Shown here one piece after another: positions 30,821 to 39,927 of a stretch of 64,000 bases of DNA. The number at the start of each line of letters is the position of its first letter. Position 1 is the stretch's first letter. This stretch comes from Nevskiaceae bacterium. GTDB taxonomy: Bacteria > Pseudomonadota > Gammaproteobacteria > Nevskiales > Nevskiaceae. Where the stretch lies: positions 124,001-188,000 of the forward strand of contig SSEB01000011.1 in assembly GCA_008012115.1 (NCBI GenBank). Reading direction: 5' to 3'. Both the position numbers and the translations under genes were made by a program. The notes under the pieces were generated by a model, which did no database searches, was not told the DNA's origin, and was given only the letters and a program-made list of their open reading frames with translations.

Positions 30821-31245
30821 GCGACATCGTGGTGCAGCGCGGTGTGCCTGCGGCGGGTGTGCCGGCACCGGCCAGCCTGCGTCGCTGGGCGGAGGCGGCG
30901 CTCAAGCGCAAGGGTGAGCTCACCATCCGCATCGTCGACGAGGACGAGAGCCGTGCGCTCAATCACCGCTATCGCAACAAGGACAAGCCGACCAATGTGC
31001 TGTCCTTCGGTTACGGCGAGAAGGGTGTGCTGGGCGATCTGGTGATCTGCGCGCCGGTGGTGGCGCGCGAGGCCGGCGAGCAGCGCAAGCCGCTGCGCGC
31101 GCACTGGGCACACATGGTGGTCCATGGCTGCCTGCACCTGCAGGGCCACGATCACGAAGACGACAAGGACGCGGAGGCGATGGAAGCGCTGGAAATCCGC
31201 ATCATGGAGAAGCTGGGGTTCCCAAACCCCTACCAGGAAAGATGA
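30817..31245 (+). CDS. ybeY: endoribonuclease YbeY
   Basis: A 142-residue metal-dependent RNase for 16S rRNA 3'-end processing. The zinc motif [14 protein letters not shown] (HGxLHLxGHDH) is complete, preceded by the TNVLSFGY strand. The GTG start overlaps the ybeZ stop by 4 bases and the stop overlaps corC by 4. Confidence 0.96.
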
Positions 31246-32105
31246 ACGACGAGCCGAGTAGCCCACAGCACCACGACACCGCGTTGAGCCGCTGGTGGCA
31301 CCGCATCACGCATCGCTTTGCCGGAGCGCCGCGCACGCGTGAGGATCTGCTGGAGGTGCTGGACGAGGCACGCGACGCCAACCTGATGGACGCCGACGCG
31401 CTGACCATGTTCCAGGGCGTGCTGGAGACGGCCGAGACGCAGGTGCGCGACATCATGGTGCCGCGCGCGCAGATGGTGGTGGTCGAGCGGGACTGGTCGC
31501 TGGAGACGATCCTGCCGGTGGTGGTGGAGTCCGGGCACTCGCGCTTTCCGGTGATCGGCGACTCGCGCGACGAGGTGGTCGGCATCCTGCTGGCGAAGGA
31601 TCTGCTCAAGTTCACCTCGACCGTGGAGGGCTTCAACGCCGCTACCTTCGACCTGGGCCGCATGCTGCGACCGGCGGTGTTCGTGCCGGAGAGCAAGCGC
31701 GTCAACATCCTGCTGAAGGATTTCCGCAAGGGCCGTAACCACATGGCCCTGGTGGTGGACGAATACGGCGGCATGGCCGGCCTCGTCACCATCGAGGACG
31801 TGCTGGAGCAGATCGTCGGCGAGATCGACGACGAATACGACGAGGTCGAGGGCGCCCGCATCCTCAAGCAGGACGAGCGCCGCTATCTGGTCAACGGCCT
31901 GACGCCGATCGAAGAGTTCAACGAATATTTCGGCACCGATTTCCCCAACGAGGAATTCGACACCGTCGGCGGCCTGGTCATGCATCGCTTCGGTCACATG
32001 CCCAAGCGCGGCGAGAGCGTGCGCATCGAGCGCTACACCTTCAACGTGCAGCGCGCCGACAGCCGCCGTCTGCAGCTGTTGCAGGTCACGTTCTCGCCGG
32101 GCTGA
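31242..32105 (+). CDS. corC: magnesium/cobalt efflux protein CorC (YbeX), CBS domains
   Basis: A 287-residue cytosolic protein with two CBS domains (about residues 65-190, with [11 protein letters not shown] and [22 protein letters not shown]) and a C-terminal CorC/HlyC transporter-associated domain (about 205-285). The family is implicated in Mg/Co efflux or ribosome-related functions. Usually lnt follows directly; here a 110-bp AT island separates them, starting 38 bases past the stop. Confidence 0.94.
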   Translation: MNDEPSSPQHHDTALSRWWHRITHRFAGAPRTREDLLEVLDEARDANLMDADALTMFQGVLETAETQVRDIMVPRAQMVVVERDWSLETILPVVVESGHSRFPVIGDSRDEVVGILLAKDLLKFTSTVEGFNAATFDLGRMLRPAVFVPESKRVNILLKDFRKGRNHMALVVDEYGGMAGLVTIEDVLEQIVGEIDDEYDEVEGARILKQDERRYLVNGLTPIEEFNEYFGTDFPNEEFDTVGGLVMHRFGHMPKRGESVRIERYTFNVQRADSRRLQLLQVTFSPG

Positions 32106-32143
32106 CCGTCCCCAAAACATCATTATTTTGTGCGCATCATCGC

Positions 32144-32253
32144 CACCCGCTCTCGCGACAATGATGCGCGGGGTTGTTATAAAATATCAGTCAAATAAAA
32201 ATTCAATAAATAATATATAACAGATTTCCCACGCATCGACGGCAGAGCGGGTG
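32144..32253. repeat. 110-bp AT-island inverted-repeat element, copy 4
   Basis: Exactly 110 bp between CACCCGCT and AGCGGGTG. Inner arms TTGTTA (31-36) and TAACAG (75-80); G33, C49 and C78 are kept; the right flank begins ATTTCCC. It sits between corC and lnt, which are normally contiguous, and ends 8 bp before the lnt ATG. Confidence 0.92.
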
Positions 32254-32261
32254 ACGTTCGC

Positions 32262-33788
32262 ATGACCCCATTCAACAGGCTACAGCGTTACCGCACGCCG
32301 CTCGCGGCCCTGCTCGGGCTGGTGGCGACGCTGGGCTTTCCGCCCTTTGGCCTGTGGCCGCTCAGCATTGCGGCCTTTGCCGGACTGTTCGCGCTCACCG
32401 CCGGCAGCGGCGTGCGGCGCAGCCTGTGGCTGGGCTGGGTGTTCGGCTTTGCGCATTTCCTCAGCGGCATCTACTGGATCTTCATCAGCACCTCCATCTA
32501 CGGTGGCGCGCCAGCGTGGCTGGGCGTTCTGCTGACCGTGGTGCTCAGCGGTGCGTACATGGCGCCGTGGCCGGCGCTGGCGCTGGGGCTGGCAACCTGG
32601 CTGCGCGTGTGGACGCGACCGGCCGGCTGGCTGGCCTTGCCGGCGCTGTGGCTGCTGACCGAGCTGGGACGCGGTCATCTGCTGTTCGACGGCTTTCCCT
32701 GGCTCAGCCTGGGCTACGTGACCGTGGGCACGCCGCTGCAGAAGCTGGCGCCGCTGGCCGGCGTGCACGGCATCAGCGCGGTGCTGGTCCTGCTGGCCTA
32801 CGCGCTGTGGCAGGCCGTTGGCGGGCGCGGCACGCAGCGGCGGGTGGCGCTCGCGGCGTTTGCGCTCACGGCGGCGGCGATCGCCGTCCTGCCGGACCCG
32901 GTGCGCTGGACGCAGGCGCTGGGGGCGCCGCTCGATGTCGCCATCGTCCAGGGTGACATCCCCCAGGAGGAGAAGTGGCTGCCCGAGATGCAGTTGCCGA
33001 CCTTGCGCGCCTATCGCGACATGACGCTGGCGGTGCGCGGCGCCGATCTGGTGATCTGGCCCGAGGCGGCGCTGACGCAGACCTACGACGAGGTCAAGGA
33101 GGACTACCTCGACCCGCTCGCCGCGCAACTGGCGCAGGACGGCACCACGCTGCTGGCGGGCATGCTGATCGAGGAGAAAGCCGGGCTCAACTACTACAAC
33201 AGCGTCGTCGCGATCGGCGCCAGCCAGGGGCGCTACGACAAGCGCCACCTGGTGCCCTTCGGCGAATACTTTCCCATCCCGCGCTGGCTGCGGCCGCTGC
33301 TGGACGTGCTGAACACGCCCTATGCCGATCTCAGCGCCGCGCGTGCGCCCCTGCCGCCGATCATCGCCAAGGGCCTGCGCCTGGGCGTGACGATCTGCTT
33401 CGAGGACGTCTTCGCCAGCGATTTCCGCGCCGCCGCCACCGATGCCGCGCTGATGGTCAATGTCACCAACGACGCCTGGTTCGGCCACTCCGCCGCCGCC
33501 GCCCAGCACCTGCAGATGGCGCGGATGCGCGCGCTGGAGACCGGCCGCACCGTATTGCGCGCTTCCAACACGGGCGTCTCCGCAGTGATCGGCGCAGACG
33601 GCACGCTGCAGGCCGCCGCCGGCTTCTTCACCCGCGAGACCCTGCGCGCGCCGGCGCAGCCGCGAAGCGGCACGACGCCCTACGTGCGCCTGGGCAATGC
33701 GCCGCTCTGGGGTCTGGCGCTGGTGGCGATTGTCGTCGCGCTGCGCGGGCGCCGCGGCGGCGCACACGGGTCGCTCGAAGTGCCCTGA
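32262..33788 (+). CDS. lnt: apolipoprotein N-acyltransferase
   Basis: A 508-residue inner-membrane enzyme that adds the third acyl chain to lipoproteins. About six membrane segments occupy residues 12-210, then a periplasmic nitrilase domain with catalytic Glu in WPEAALT, Lys in EEKAGLNYYN and Cys in TICFEDVF, and a final membrane helix near residue 485. Its ATG is 8 bases past the end of AT-island copy 4, so its ribosome binding region partly lies in the element's right arm (GAGCGGGTG). Confidence 0.96.
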   Translation: MTPFNRLQRYRTPLAALLGLVATLGFPPFGLWPLSIAAFAGLFALTAGSGVRRSLWLGWVFGFAHFLSGIYWIFISTSIYGGAPAWLGVLLTVVLSGAYMAPWPALALGLATWLRVWTRPAGWLALPALWLLTELGRGHLLFDGFPWLSLGYVTVGTPLQKLAPLAGVHGISAVLVLLAYALWQAVGGRGTQRRVALAAFALTAAAIAVLPDPVRWTQALGAPLDVAIVQGDIPQEEKWLPEMQLPTLRAYRDMTLAVRGADLVIWPEAALTQTYDEVKEDYLDPLAAQLAQDGTTLLAGMLIEEKAGLNYYNSVVAIGASQGRYDKRHLVPFGEYFPIPRWLRPLLDVLNTPYADLSAARAPLPPIIAKGLRLGVTICFEDVFASDFRAAATDAALMVNVTNDAWFGHSAAAAQHLQMARMRALETGRTVLRASNTGVSAVIGADGTLQAAAGFFTRETLRAPAQPRSGTTPYVRLGNAPLWGLALVAIVVALRGRRGGAHGSLEVP

Positions 33789-33795
33789 CAGGCGC

Positions 33796-33824
33796 TTACA
33801 GACGGACACGCGCACCGTTATACT
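33796..33824 (+). promoter_or_regulatory. predicted sigma-70 promoter for petABC
   Basis: TTACAG, a 17-base spacer and TATACT, about 110 bases before the petA ATG and just after the lnt stop. It is a good match in the right place for the bc1 operon. Confidence 0.7.
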
Positions 33825-33931
33825 GGCAGGGATAGGCAGGCGGGCCGTGGCGGGGAGCCGCGATCCATCCAACCGAGTCCGGATGGCCCCGCCGCATTTC
33901 AATCAATCTCCGAAAGAAGGGGCATCGTTCA

Positions 33932-34525
33932 ATGAGTAAAGTAGGCGTGGATGCCGGCCGCCGCCGGTTCCTGACGCTGACCACGGTTGCCGTGGGTGGT
34001 GCTGGCGTGGTCGGAGCGGCGATTCCGTTCCTGGCCTCGCTGAGCCCCAGCGAAAGGGCGAAGGCGCTGGGCGCACCGATCACGGTCGACATCAGCAAGG
34101 TGGAGCCGGGCCAGCGACTGGTCGTGGCCTGGCGCGGCAAGCCGGTCTGGATCATCCGCCGCACGCCGGACATGCTGGCCAGCCTGCCCAAGGTCGATGC
34201 CGCGCTGCGCGATCCGAATTCGGACGAGGCGCAGCAGCCGGCCTACGCCAAGAACGAGGCCCGCGCGATCAAGCCGGAATGGTCGGTGATGGTCGGCTCC
34301 TGCACTCACCTCGGCTGCTCGCCGACGTTCCGCCCGGATCACCCGGCGCCGGACGTCGACGCCAACTGGCAGGGCGGCTTCTACTGCCCCTGCCATGGCT
34401 CCAAGTTCGATCTCGCCGGCCGCGTCTACCAGGGCGTGCCGGCGCCGCTGAACCTGGTGGTGCCGCCGTACCGCTTCGTCAACGACACCACCATCACCAT
34501 CGGCGAAGACCAGGGAGCCGCGTAA
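33932..34525 (+). CDS. petA: ubiquinol-cytochrome c reductase iron-sulfur (Rieske) subunit
   Basis: A 197-residue Rieske protein. The N-terminal twin-arginine-type stretch GRRRFLT leads into one membrane anchor. Cluster ligands are Cys124/His126 (CTHLGC) and Cys152/His155 (CPCHGSKFD), with Cys129 and Cys154 as the disulfide pair. It passes electrons from ubiquinol to cytochrome c1. The stop overlaps the petB start by one base (TAATG). First gene of petABC. Confidence 0.97.
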   Translation: MSKVGVDAGRRRFLTLTTVAVGGAGVVGAAIPFLASLSPSERAKALGAPITVDISKVEPGQRLVVAWRGKPVWIIRRTPDMLASLPKVDAALRDPNSDEAQQPAYAKNEARAIKPEWSVMVGSCTHLGCSPTFRPDHPAPDVDANWQGGFYCPCHGSKFDLAGRVYQGVPAPLNLVVPPYRFVNDTTITIGEDQGAA

Positions 34526-35766
34526 TGGCCATCGTTCCCAATCCGCACAAGACCACCGGCCTGCTCGGCTGGATCGATGACCGCTTCCCGCTGACCAAGC
34601 TGTGGAAGGACCATCTCACCGAGTACTACGCGCCGAAGAACTTCAACTTCTGGTACTACTTCGGTTCGTTGGCGCTGCTGGTGCTGGTCAACCAGCTGCT
34701 CACCGGCATCTTCCTGACGATGCACTACAAGCCCGACGCCGCCCAGGCCTGGGACAGCGTCGAGTACATCATGCGCGATGTGCCCTGGGGCAACATCATC
34801 CGCTACCTGCACTCGACCGGCGCCTCGGCGTTCTTCATCGTCGTCTATCTGCACATGTACCGCGGCCTGATGTACGGCTCGTACCGCAAGCCGCGCGAAC
34901 TGATCTGGCTGTTCGGCATGCTGATCTTCTTCGTGCTGATGGCCGAAGCGTTCTGCGGCTACGTGCTGCCCTGGGGCCAGATGTCCTACTGGGGCGCGCA
35001 GGTGATCATCTCGCTGTTCGGCGCCATCCCGAAGGTGGGACCGGATCTGGTGGTGTGGATCCAGGGCGACTACATCCCCTCGGACGCCACGCTCAACCGC
35101 CTGTTCTCGTTCCACGTCATCATGCTGCCGTTCGTGCTGGTCGGCCTGGTCGTCGCCCACCTGATCGCGCTGCATGAAGTCGGCTCCAACAATCCGGACG
35201 GCGTCGAGATCAAGAAGCACAAGGACCCGGTCACGCACATCCCGCTGGACGGCATCGGCTTCCACCCGTACTACACGGTCAAGGATCTGGTCGGCGTCGG
35301 CGTGTTCCTGATCATCTTCCTGGGCATCGTGTTCTTCGCGCCCGATGGCGGTGGCTACTTCCTGGAGAAGCCCAACTTCCAGCCGGCCAACCCGCTGGTG
35401 ACCCCGCCGCACATCACGCCGGCCTGGTACTTCGGCACCTTCTACGCGATCCTGCGCGCGATTCCGAACAAGCTGCTCGGCGTCATCGCCATGTTCTCGT
35501 CGGTGATCGTGCTGTTCCTGGTGCCCTGGCTGGATCGCTCGAAGGTCCGCTCCATCCGCTACAAGGGGCCAATCAGCAAGATCGCGCTGGCGCTGTTCAC
35601 GGTCGCCTTCGCCATGCTCTGCTACCTGGGCATGCAGCCGCCGAGCCCGCTGTACACGCTGCTGTCGCGCATCGGCACGTTCATTTACTTCGCGTTCTTC
35701 TTACTGATGCCGTTCTACTCGGCCATCGATAAAACCAAGCCTGAACCGGAAAGGGTGACGGGATGA
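34525..35766 (+). CDS. petB: cytochrome b (bc1 complex)
   Basis: A 413-residue cytochrome b with about eight membrane helices, including the haem-ligand histidines in RYLHSTGASAFF/YLHMYRG and SFHVIML/VVAHLIALHEVGS. The Qo-site-type ending of helix C is GYVLPWGQMSYWG. A PDWYF-like motif appears as TPAWYFGTFYAILR. It is the core quinol-oxidising subunit in the inner membrane. It overlaps petA and petC. Confidence 0.97.
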   Translation: MAIVPNPHKTTGLLGWIDDRFPLTKLWKDHLTEYYAPKNFNFWYYFGSLALLVLVNQLLTGIFLTMHYKPDAAQAWDSVEYIMRDVPWGNIIRYLHSTGASAFFIVVYLHMYRGLMYGSYRKPRELIWLFGMLIFFVLMAEAFCGYVLPWGQMSYWGAQVIISLFGAIPKVGPDLVVWIQGDYIPSDATLNRLFSFHVIMLPFVLVGLVVAHLIALHEVGSNNPDGVEIKKHKDPVTHIPLDGIGFHPYYTVKDLVGVGVFLIIFLGIVFFAPDGGGYFLEKPNFQPANPLVTPPHITPAWYFGTFYAILRAIPNKLLGVIAMFSSVIVLFLVPWLDRSKVRSIRYKGPISKIALALFTVAFAMLCYLGMQPPSPLYTLLSRIGTFIYFAFFLLMPFYSAIDKTKPEPERVTG

Positions 35767-36503
35767 AGCGCCTCATTATTGCCCTCGCGGGCCTGACTCT
35801 GTCCGCCGCCGCCCTCGCCAACGAAGGCGAAGCGCTGCCGTTCTCGTTCAAGCCGGACACCGGCAACCTGGCGTCGGTGCAGCGCGGCGCGCGCGACTTC
35901 ATGGCCTACTGCTCCGGCTGTCACTCGATGAAGCATCTGCGCTACTCGCGCATCGCCCAGGACCTCCAGATTCCCGAGGACCTGGTCAAGGCCAACCTGA
36001 TGTTCACCACCGAGAAGATCGGCGATCACATCCAGACGTCGATGCCGGCGGATCAGTCCAAGCAGTGGTTCGGCCAGACGCCGCCCGACCTCACGGTCGA
36101 GACCCGCATCCGCGGCGCCGACTGGGTCTACAGCTATCTCAACAGCTTCTACGTCGACGACTCGCGCCCCCTGGGCGTCAACAACCTGGTGCTGCCGGGC
36201 GCGTCGATGCCGCACGTGCTGTGGGAGCTGCAGGGCTGGCAGGTCAAGCCGGCCGCCAAGGCGGAGGGCGCCGCTGCGGAAGGCGAGCACGGCGGTTCCG
36301 GCCTCGAGCTGGCGCAGCCGGGCAAGCTGTCGCCGGACGAGTACCAGAAGTTCACGGCCGACCTGACCAACTTCATGGTCTACGCCGCGGAGCCGGGCCG
36401 CGCCGGGCGCATCTCGCTGGGCGGCAAGGTCATCCTCTACCTGCTGGTGCTGACGGCGCTGTTCTACGCGCTGAAAAAGGAATACTGGAAGGACATCCAC
36501 TGA
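35763..36503 (+). CDS. petC: cytochrome c1
   Basis: A 246-residue protein with a signal peptide (residues 1-19), a CSGCH haem-binding motif at Cys50-His54, the axial-Met region near GASMPHVLWELQG and a C-terminal membrane anchor (residues about 217-236). It accepts electrons from the Rieske centre. The alanine/glutamate-rich insertion around residues 162-180 looks like a flexible loop. It overlaps petB by 4 bases and is followed by a strong hairpin before sspA. Confidence 0.96.
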   Translation: MKRLIIALAGLTLSAAALANEGEALPFSFKPDTGNLASVQRGARDFMAYCSGCHSMKHLRYSRIAQDLQIPEDLVKANLMFTTEKIGDHIQTSMPADQSKQWFGQTPPDLTVETRIRGADWVYSYLNSFYVDDSRPLGVNNLVLPGASMPHVLWELQGWQVKPAAKAEGAAAEGEHGGSGLELAQPGKLSPDEYQKFTADLTNFMVYAAEPGRAGRISLGGKVILYLLVLTALFYALKKEYWKDIH

Positions 36504-36521
36504 CCTTCCTGCGCGGGACCG

Positions 36522-36565
36522 ACGCCGTTCATGGTAAGTTTCACACCATGAACGGCGTTTCTATT
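36522..36565 (+). terminator. intrinsic terminator after petC
   Basis: A perfect 14-bp stem ACGCCGTTCATGGT/ACCATGAACGGCGT with a 9-base loop, followed by TTCTATTTT. It separates petABC from sspAB, although read-through could feed sspA. Confidence 0.75.
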
Positions 36566-36582
36566 TTCGGCACTGAACTCTG

Positions 36583-37215
36583 ATGGCGCTCCGCGCGCGC
36601 AGCAAGTTTGTGCCCGAGAACAAGCCCGCCGTGCGCGCGGGCGTGACGCTGTTCTGCGAGCGCGACAGCATGCGCAGCCACTGGGTGCGCCTGGTGTTGG
36701 CGGAGAAAGATGTCGACGGCGCGCGCATCGAATGGGTAGTGCCGGGCAAGCCCAGCGAGGACCTGCTGGTGCTCAACCCGCAGCTGACGCTGCCGACGCT
36801 CACCGACCGCGACACCGTGCTGCATCCGGCCAGCGTGATCGCGGAATACCTCGACGAACGCTATCCCCATCCACGGCTGATGCCGGCCGATCCCGCGGCG
36901 CGCGCGCGCGTGCGCATGGCGCTGCTGCGCATCGAGCAGGATCTGTTTCCGCTGGTGGAAACGCTGCTGGCCGGCAAGGGCGATCTCAAGACTGCACGCA
37001 AGACGCTGACCGAGCACCTCACCACCAGCGCGCGCATGGTGCCGCTGCGCGGCTGGTTCCTCGGCCTGGACTACAACCTCGCCGACTGCGCCTGGGCGGT
37101 GCTGTTCCACCGCCTGCCGGGCCTGGGCATCAAGCTGTCGCCGGAAGCGGCCGGCATCGTCCGGTATGCCGAACGGTTGTTCGCGCGTCCTGCTTTCCAG
37201 AAGACCCTGAAATGA
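36583..37215 (+). CDS. sspA: stringent starvation protein A
   Basis: A 210-residue glutathione-transferase-fold protein that binds RNA polymerase. The thioredoxin-like half starts at VTLFCERDSMRSHWVRLVLAEK, with ASVIAEYLDERYPHPRLMP, and an all-helical C-terminal half follows. The ATG at 36583 gives a roughly 15-residue extra N-terminus relative to typical SspA. It sits between petC and sspB, the standard gammaproteobacterial order, and overlaps sspB by 4 bases. Confidence 0.94.
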   Translation: MALRARSKFVPENKPAVRAGVTLFCERDSMRSHWVRLVLAEKDVDGARIEWVVPGKPSEDLLVLNPQLTLPTLTDRDTVLHPASVIAEYLDERYPHPRLMPADPAARARVRMALLRIEQDLFPLVETLLAGKGDLKTARKTLTEHLTTSARMVPLRGWFLGLDYNLADCAWAVLFHRLPGLGIKLSPEAAGIVRYAERLFARPAFQKTLK

Positions 37216-37622
37216 GCTCGCGCTCGCGCCGTCCGTACCTGATCCGCGCGATCTTCGACTGGACCACGCAGAACGGCTACACGCCGCACATGCTGGTGGC
37301 GGCCGACTATCCCGGCGTGGTGGTGCCGCGCGAATTCGTGCAGGACGGCCGCATCACGCTCAACATCAGCCCGATGGCGGTGCAGAACCTCGATCTCAGC
37401 GGCGAACTGGTGTGGTTCTCGGCGCGTTTCGGCGGGCGTCCTTTCGACGTGCAGGTTCCCTGCGGTGCAGTGATCGCAGTATTCGCCCGCGAGAACGGCG
37501 AAGGCATCATGTTCGGCGAAGTCGAGCCGCCGATGCCGGACGACGGCAAGCCCAAGCCGGAAGCGCCCAAGGCCGCGGACAAGCCCGAGGGCAAGCGCGC
37601 GCATCTCAAGCTGGTGAAATAA
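37212..37622 (+). CDS. sspB: ClpXP protease specificity-enhancing factor SspB
   Basis: A 136-residue adaptor that delivers ssrA-tagged proteins to ClpXP. The substrate-binding domain (residues 1-110) shows PYLIRAIFDWTTQNGYTPHM, RFGGRPFDVQVPCGAVIAVFARENGEG and MFGEVE. A Pro/Lys-rich tail ends in the ClpX-binding motif (KRAHLKLVK). The ATG overlaps the sspA stop. AT-island copy 5 starts 63 bases after the stop. Confidence 0.95.
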   Translation: MSSRSRRPYLIRAIFDWTTQNGYTPHMLVAADYPGVVVPREFVQDGRITLNISPMAVQNLDLSGELVWFSARFGGRPFDVQVPCGAVIAVFARENGEGIMFGEVEPPMPDDGKPKPEAPKAADKPEGKRAHLKLVK

Positions 37623-37685
37623 CGGCTGGCTTGAGCGAATGCCGCTCGCGGCTGCGGCGCCTTCCTCCTCACTCCTGGAAAACCC

Positions 37686-37809
37686 CACCCGCTGCGTGGT
37701 CGTGCTGCGAATGCTATGTTATTTTATATTAAATTATATATATTTATATAATAAAAATAAAAAAATGATGCCGCGCGAGGTATTTGTCACCGCCGAGGTC
37801 GAGCGCGTC
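37686..37809. repeat. AT-island inverted-repeat element, copy 5 (right end decayed)
   Basis: The left end CACCCGCT and a 50-bp AT core with only one G/C base (G33) are intact, but no AGCGGGTG is found 110 bp away. The nearest match is AGCGCGTC at 37802-37809 (6 of 8), giving 124 bp, so the right half may carry an insertion or be decayed. It lies between sspB and a small plus-strand ORF. Confidence 0.7.
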
Positions 37810-37874
37810 GTGTCAACCGTTGCGGCGCCATACCGTTGTTTCCGACATAGGGCAAAGACGGTAGAGGCGATGCC

Positions 37875-38195
37875 ATGCAGAGAGATCAGGCGGTTGCAGT
37901 AGAGGGCACGCGAAAGATCTCGATCCGGCGGCCGGGCTGCGACAACGATGGCCCGGACTATCCGGAGGCGCATCGCGGTCAGGGGCTGGACTCACGCTAT
38001 CTTTTCGTTGTCGGATATTTCCTGGCGGTTGCAGCGGTCTTCGTGTTTTTCGAAGACAGCGCGACACCTGCGCCGGAGTCCGCATCGGCTGCCCATGCCG
38101 CAGCGTCGTGCAGCGCCGTGAACGACGCTAATTTTCTAGCGTGCTACGCCCAAGGTTTCTCGTCCATGGCGCCCCAGGAGACGGGGGCTCGCTGA
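37875..38195 (+). CDS. small single-pass membrane protein, hypothetical
   Basis: A 106-residue open frame with a polar N-terminus, one hydrophobic helix (residues about 43-60, YLFVVGYFLAVAAVFVFF) and a short tail with two cysteines (ASCSAVNDANFLACYA). I do not recognise it. It could be a real small envelope protein or a chance frame; no strong ribosome binding site is seen. It ends 3 bases before the stop of the convergent flavoprotein gene. Confidence 0.45.
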   Translation: MQRDQAVAVEGTRKISIRRPGCDNDGPDYPEAHRGQGLDSRYLFVVGYFLAVAAVFVFFEDSATPAPESASAAHAAASCSAVNDANFLACYAQGFSSMAPQETGAR

Positions 38196-38198
38196 CGT

Positions 38199-39590
38199 TC
38201 ACGCCGGCGGCAGCGTCTTGCCGGGATTGAGGATGCCGCGTGGGTCGAACAAGCCCTTGAGCCGGCGCATCATGTCCAGCGTGCCGGCGTCGATCTCCCA
38301 GCCGACATAGTCGCGTTTCTCGATGCCGACGCCGTGCTCGCCGGAGATCGTGCCCTCCAGCGACAGCACCAGCCGGAAGACCTCGTGCAGGCAGGCCTCG
38401 ATCGATTTCATCTGCGTTTCGTCCGATGGATCGGCCAGCAGGTTGACGTGGATATTGCCGTTGCCGGCATGGCCGAAGTTGACGATGCGGATGCCGTGGC
38501 GGCGCGACAACTCGCCCAGTCCGCCGATCAGCGCCGGCAGCCGCGTCACTGGCACCGCCACGTCCTCGTTGATTTTCTTGGGCGCCAGCTTGCGCAGGGC
38601 TGGCGACAGCGCCTTGCGGCTGGCCCATAGCGCCTCGGCCTCGCCGGGGCCGCTGGCCGCGCGCAGTTCCAGCAGGCCCGCGCCCTGCGCCGCCTCGCTC
38701 AGCGCGGCGACCGCGACGTCGATGGAACTGGCCGCGCCATCCGCTTCGATCAGCAGCAGTGCGCCGGTGCCTTGGGGAATGCCGGTGTCCTGGTATTGCT
38801 GGGCCAGCTGCACGGCGTCGCCGTCCATGAACTCCAGCGCGCTGGGCAGCTGTGCCTGCCCCATGATGCGCGCCACCGCCTCGGCGGCGGCGGTCACGTC
38901 GCGGTAGCAGGCGCGCAGCGTGCGCGTGCAGGCGGGCAGCGGCAGCAGCTTGAGGGTGGCGCGGGTGATGATGCCGAGCGTGCCCTCGCTGCCGATCAGC
39001 AGGCGGGTGAGGTCATAGCCGACGACGCCCTTGGTGGTGTAGCAGCCGGTGTGCAAGGTGCTGCCGTCACCTGCGACGGCAGTGAGGCCGAGCACGTTGT
39101 CGCGCGCCGTGCCGTACTTCACTGCGCGCGGTCCGCCGGCCGAGCAGGCAAGGTTGCCGCCGACGCTGGAGTAGCCGGCGCTGGTCGGATCGGGCGCCCA
39201 GAACAGGCCGTGCGCGGCCGCCGCCTTCTGCACGTCGCCATTGAGCGCGCCAGCCTCGCACTCGATGAAGCGGTCGCCGGGCGAGACGCGCAGGATGCGG
39301 TTCATGCGCTCCAGCGTCAGCACGATGCCGCCGGCCACCGGCACCGAGGCGCCGGTGGTGTTGGTGCCGCGTCCGCGTGCCGTCAGCGCAATGCCGTGCG
39401 CGGCGCACAGCGCCACCACGGCCGCGACCTCTTCGTGCGTGGTGGCGAAGGCCACTGCCTGTGGCAGCGCCACGCGCCGGCTGTTGTCGTAGCCGTAGGC
39501 CAGGCAGTCGGCGGGATCAATGAGGAAACGGTCACTGCCGAAGATCGCGCGGCCTTCGGCGAGTACCGTGGCGGGCAGGGGCTCAGTCAT
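38199..39590 (-). CDS. FAD-binding oxidase (glycolate oxidase GlcD / D-2-hydroxyacid type)
   Basis: A 463-residue flavoprotein of the GlcD/D-lactate/D-2-hydroxyglutarate dehydrogenase family. The PCMH-type FAD domain has TARGRGTNTTGASVPVAGG and PDPTSAGYSSVGGNLACSAGG. A cap domain follows, and the C-terminal signature is GEHGVGIEKRDYVG and LNPGKTLPP. It oxidises a 2-hydroxyacid; the exact substrate cannot be read from sequence. It is translationally coupled to yraN (8-base overlap) downstream of lpoA on the minus strand; no GlcE/GlcF partners are nearby. Confidence 0.88.
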   Translation of the reverse strand: MTEPLPATVLAEGRAIFGSDRFLIDPADCLAYGYDNSRRVALPQAVAFATTHEEVAAVVALCAAHGIALTARGRGTNTTGASVPVAGGIVLTLERMNRILRVSPGDRFIECEAGALNGDVQKAAAAHGLFWAPDPTSAGYSSVGGNLACSAGGPRAVKYGTARDNVLGLTAVAGDGSTLHTGCYTTKGVVGYDLTRLLIGSEGTLGIITRATLKLLPLPACTRTLRACYRDVTAAAEAVARIMGQAQLPSALEFMDGDAVQLAQQYQDTGIPQGTGALLLIEADGAASSIDVAVAALSEAAQGAGLLELRAASGPGEAEALWASRKALSPALRKLAPKKINEDVAVPVTRLPALIGGLGELSRRHGIRIVNFGHAGNGNIHVNLLADPSDETQMKSIEACLHEVFRLVLSLEGTISGEHGVGIEKRDYVGWEIDAGTLDMMRRLKGLFDPRGILNPGKTLPPA

Positions 39591-39927
39591 CGGCGTCGAA
39601 AGCCGCTTTCAGCCAGTCGATGCGGCCGGCGCCATCCAACGCCAGCACGTCGAAACGCAGTGGCGCGTCGGCATGCTGCGGATGCTCGGCCAGATACAAC
39701 TGCGTGGCACGCACGATGCGCTCACGCTTGCGCGCGTCGATCGAACCCAGCGCGCCACCGTAGGCCGCACTGCTGCGCTGACGCACCTCGGCGATCACCA
39801 GGGTGGTGCCGTCCCGCAGCACCAAGTCCAGTTCGCCGCCGCGACAGCGCCAGTTGCGCGCCAGGGCCTGGAGTCCGTGCCGCTGCAGGTGCTGCAACGC
39901 CCGATCCTCGGCCTCGGCGCCGTTCAT
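39583..39927 (-). CDS. yraN: YraN family protein (UPF0102)
   Basis: A 114-residue endonuclease-like-fold protein of unknown role, with GGELDLVLRDGTTLVIAEVRQRSS typical of the family. The ATG at 39927 overlaps the lpoA stop by 4 bases, as in many gammaproteobacteria where lpoA-yraN lie opposite rsmI. Confidence 0.92.
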   Translation of the reverse strand: MNGAEAEDRALQHLQRHGLQALARNWRCRGGELDLVLRDGTTLVIAEVRQRSSAAYGGALGSIDARKRERIVRATQLYLAEHPQHADAPLRFDVLALDGAGRIDWLKAAFDADD

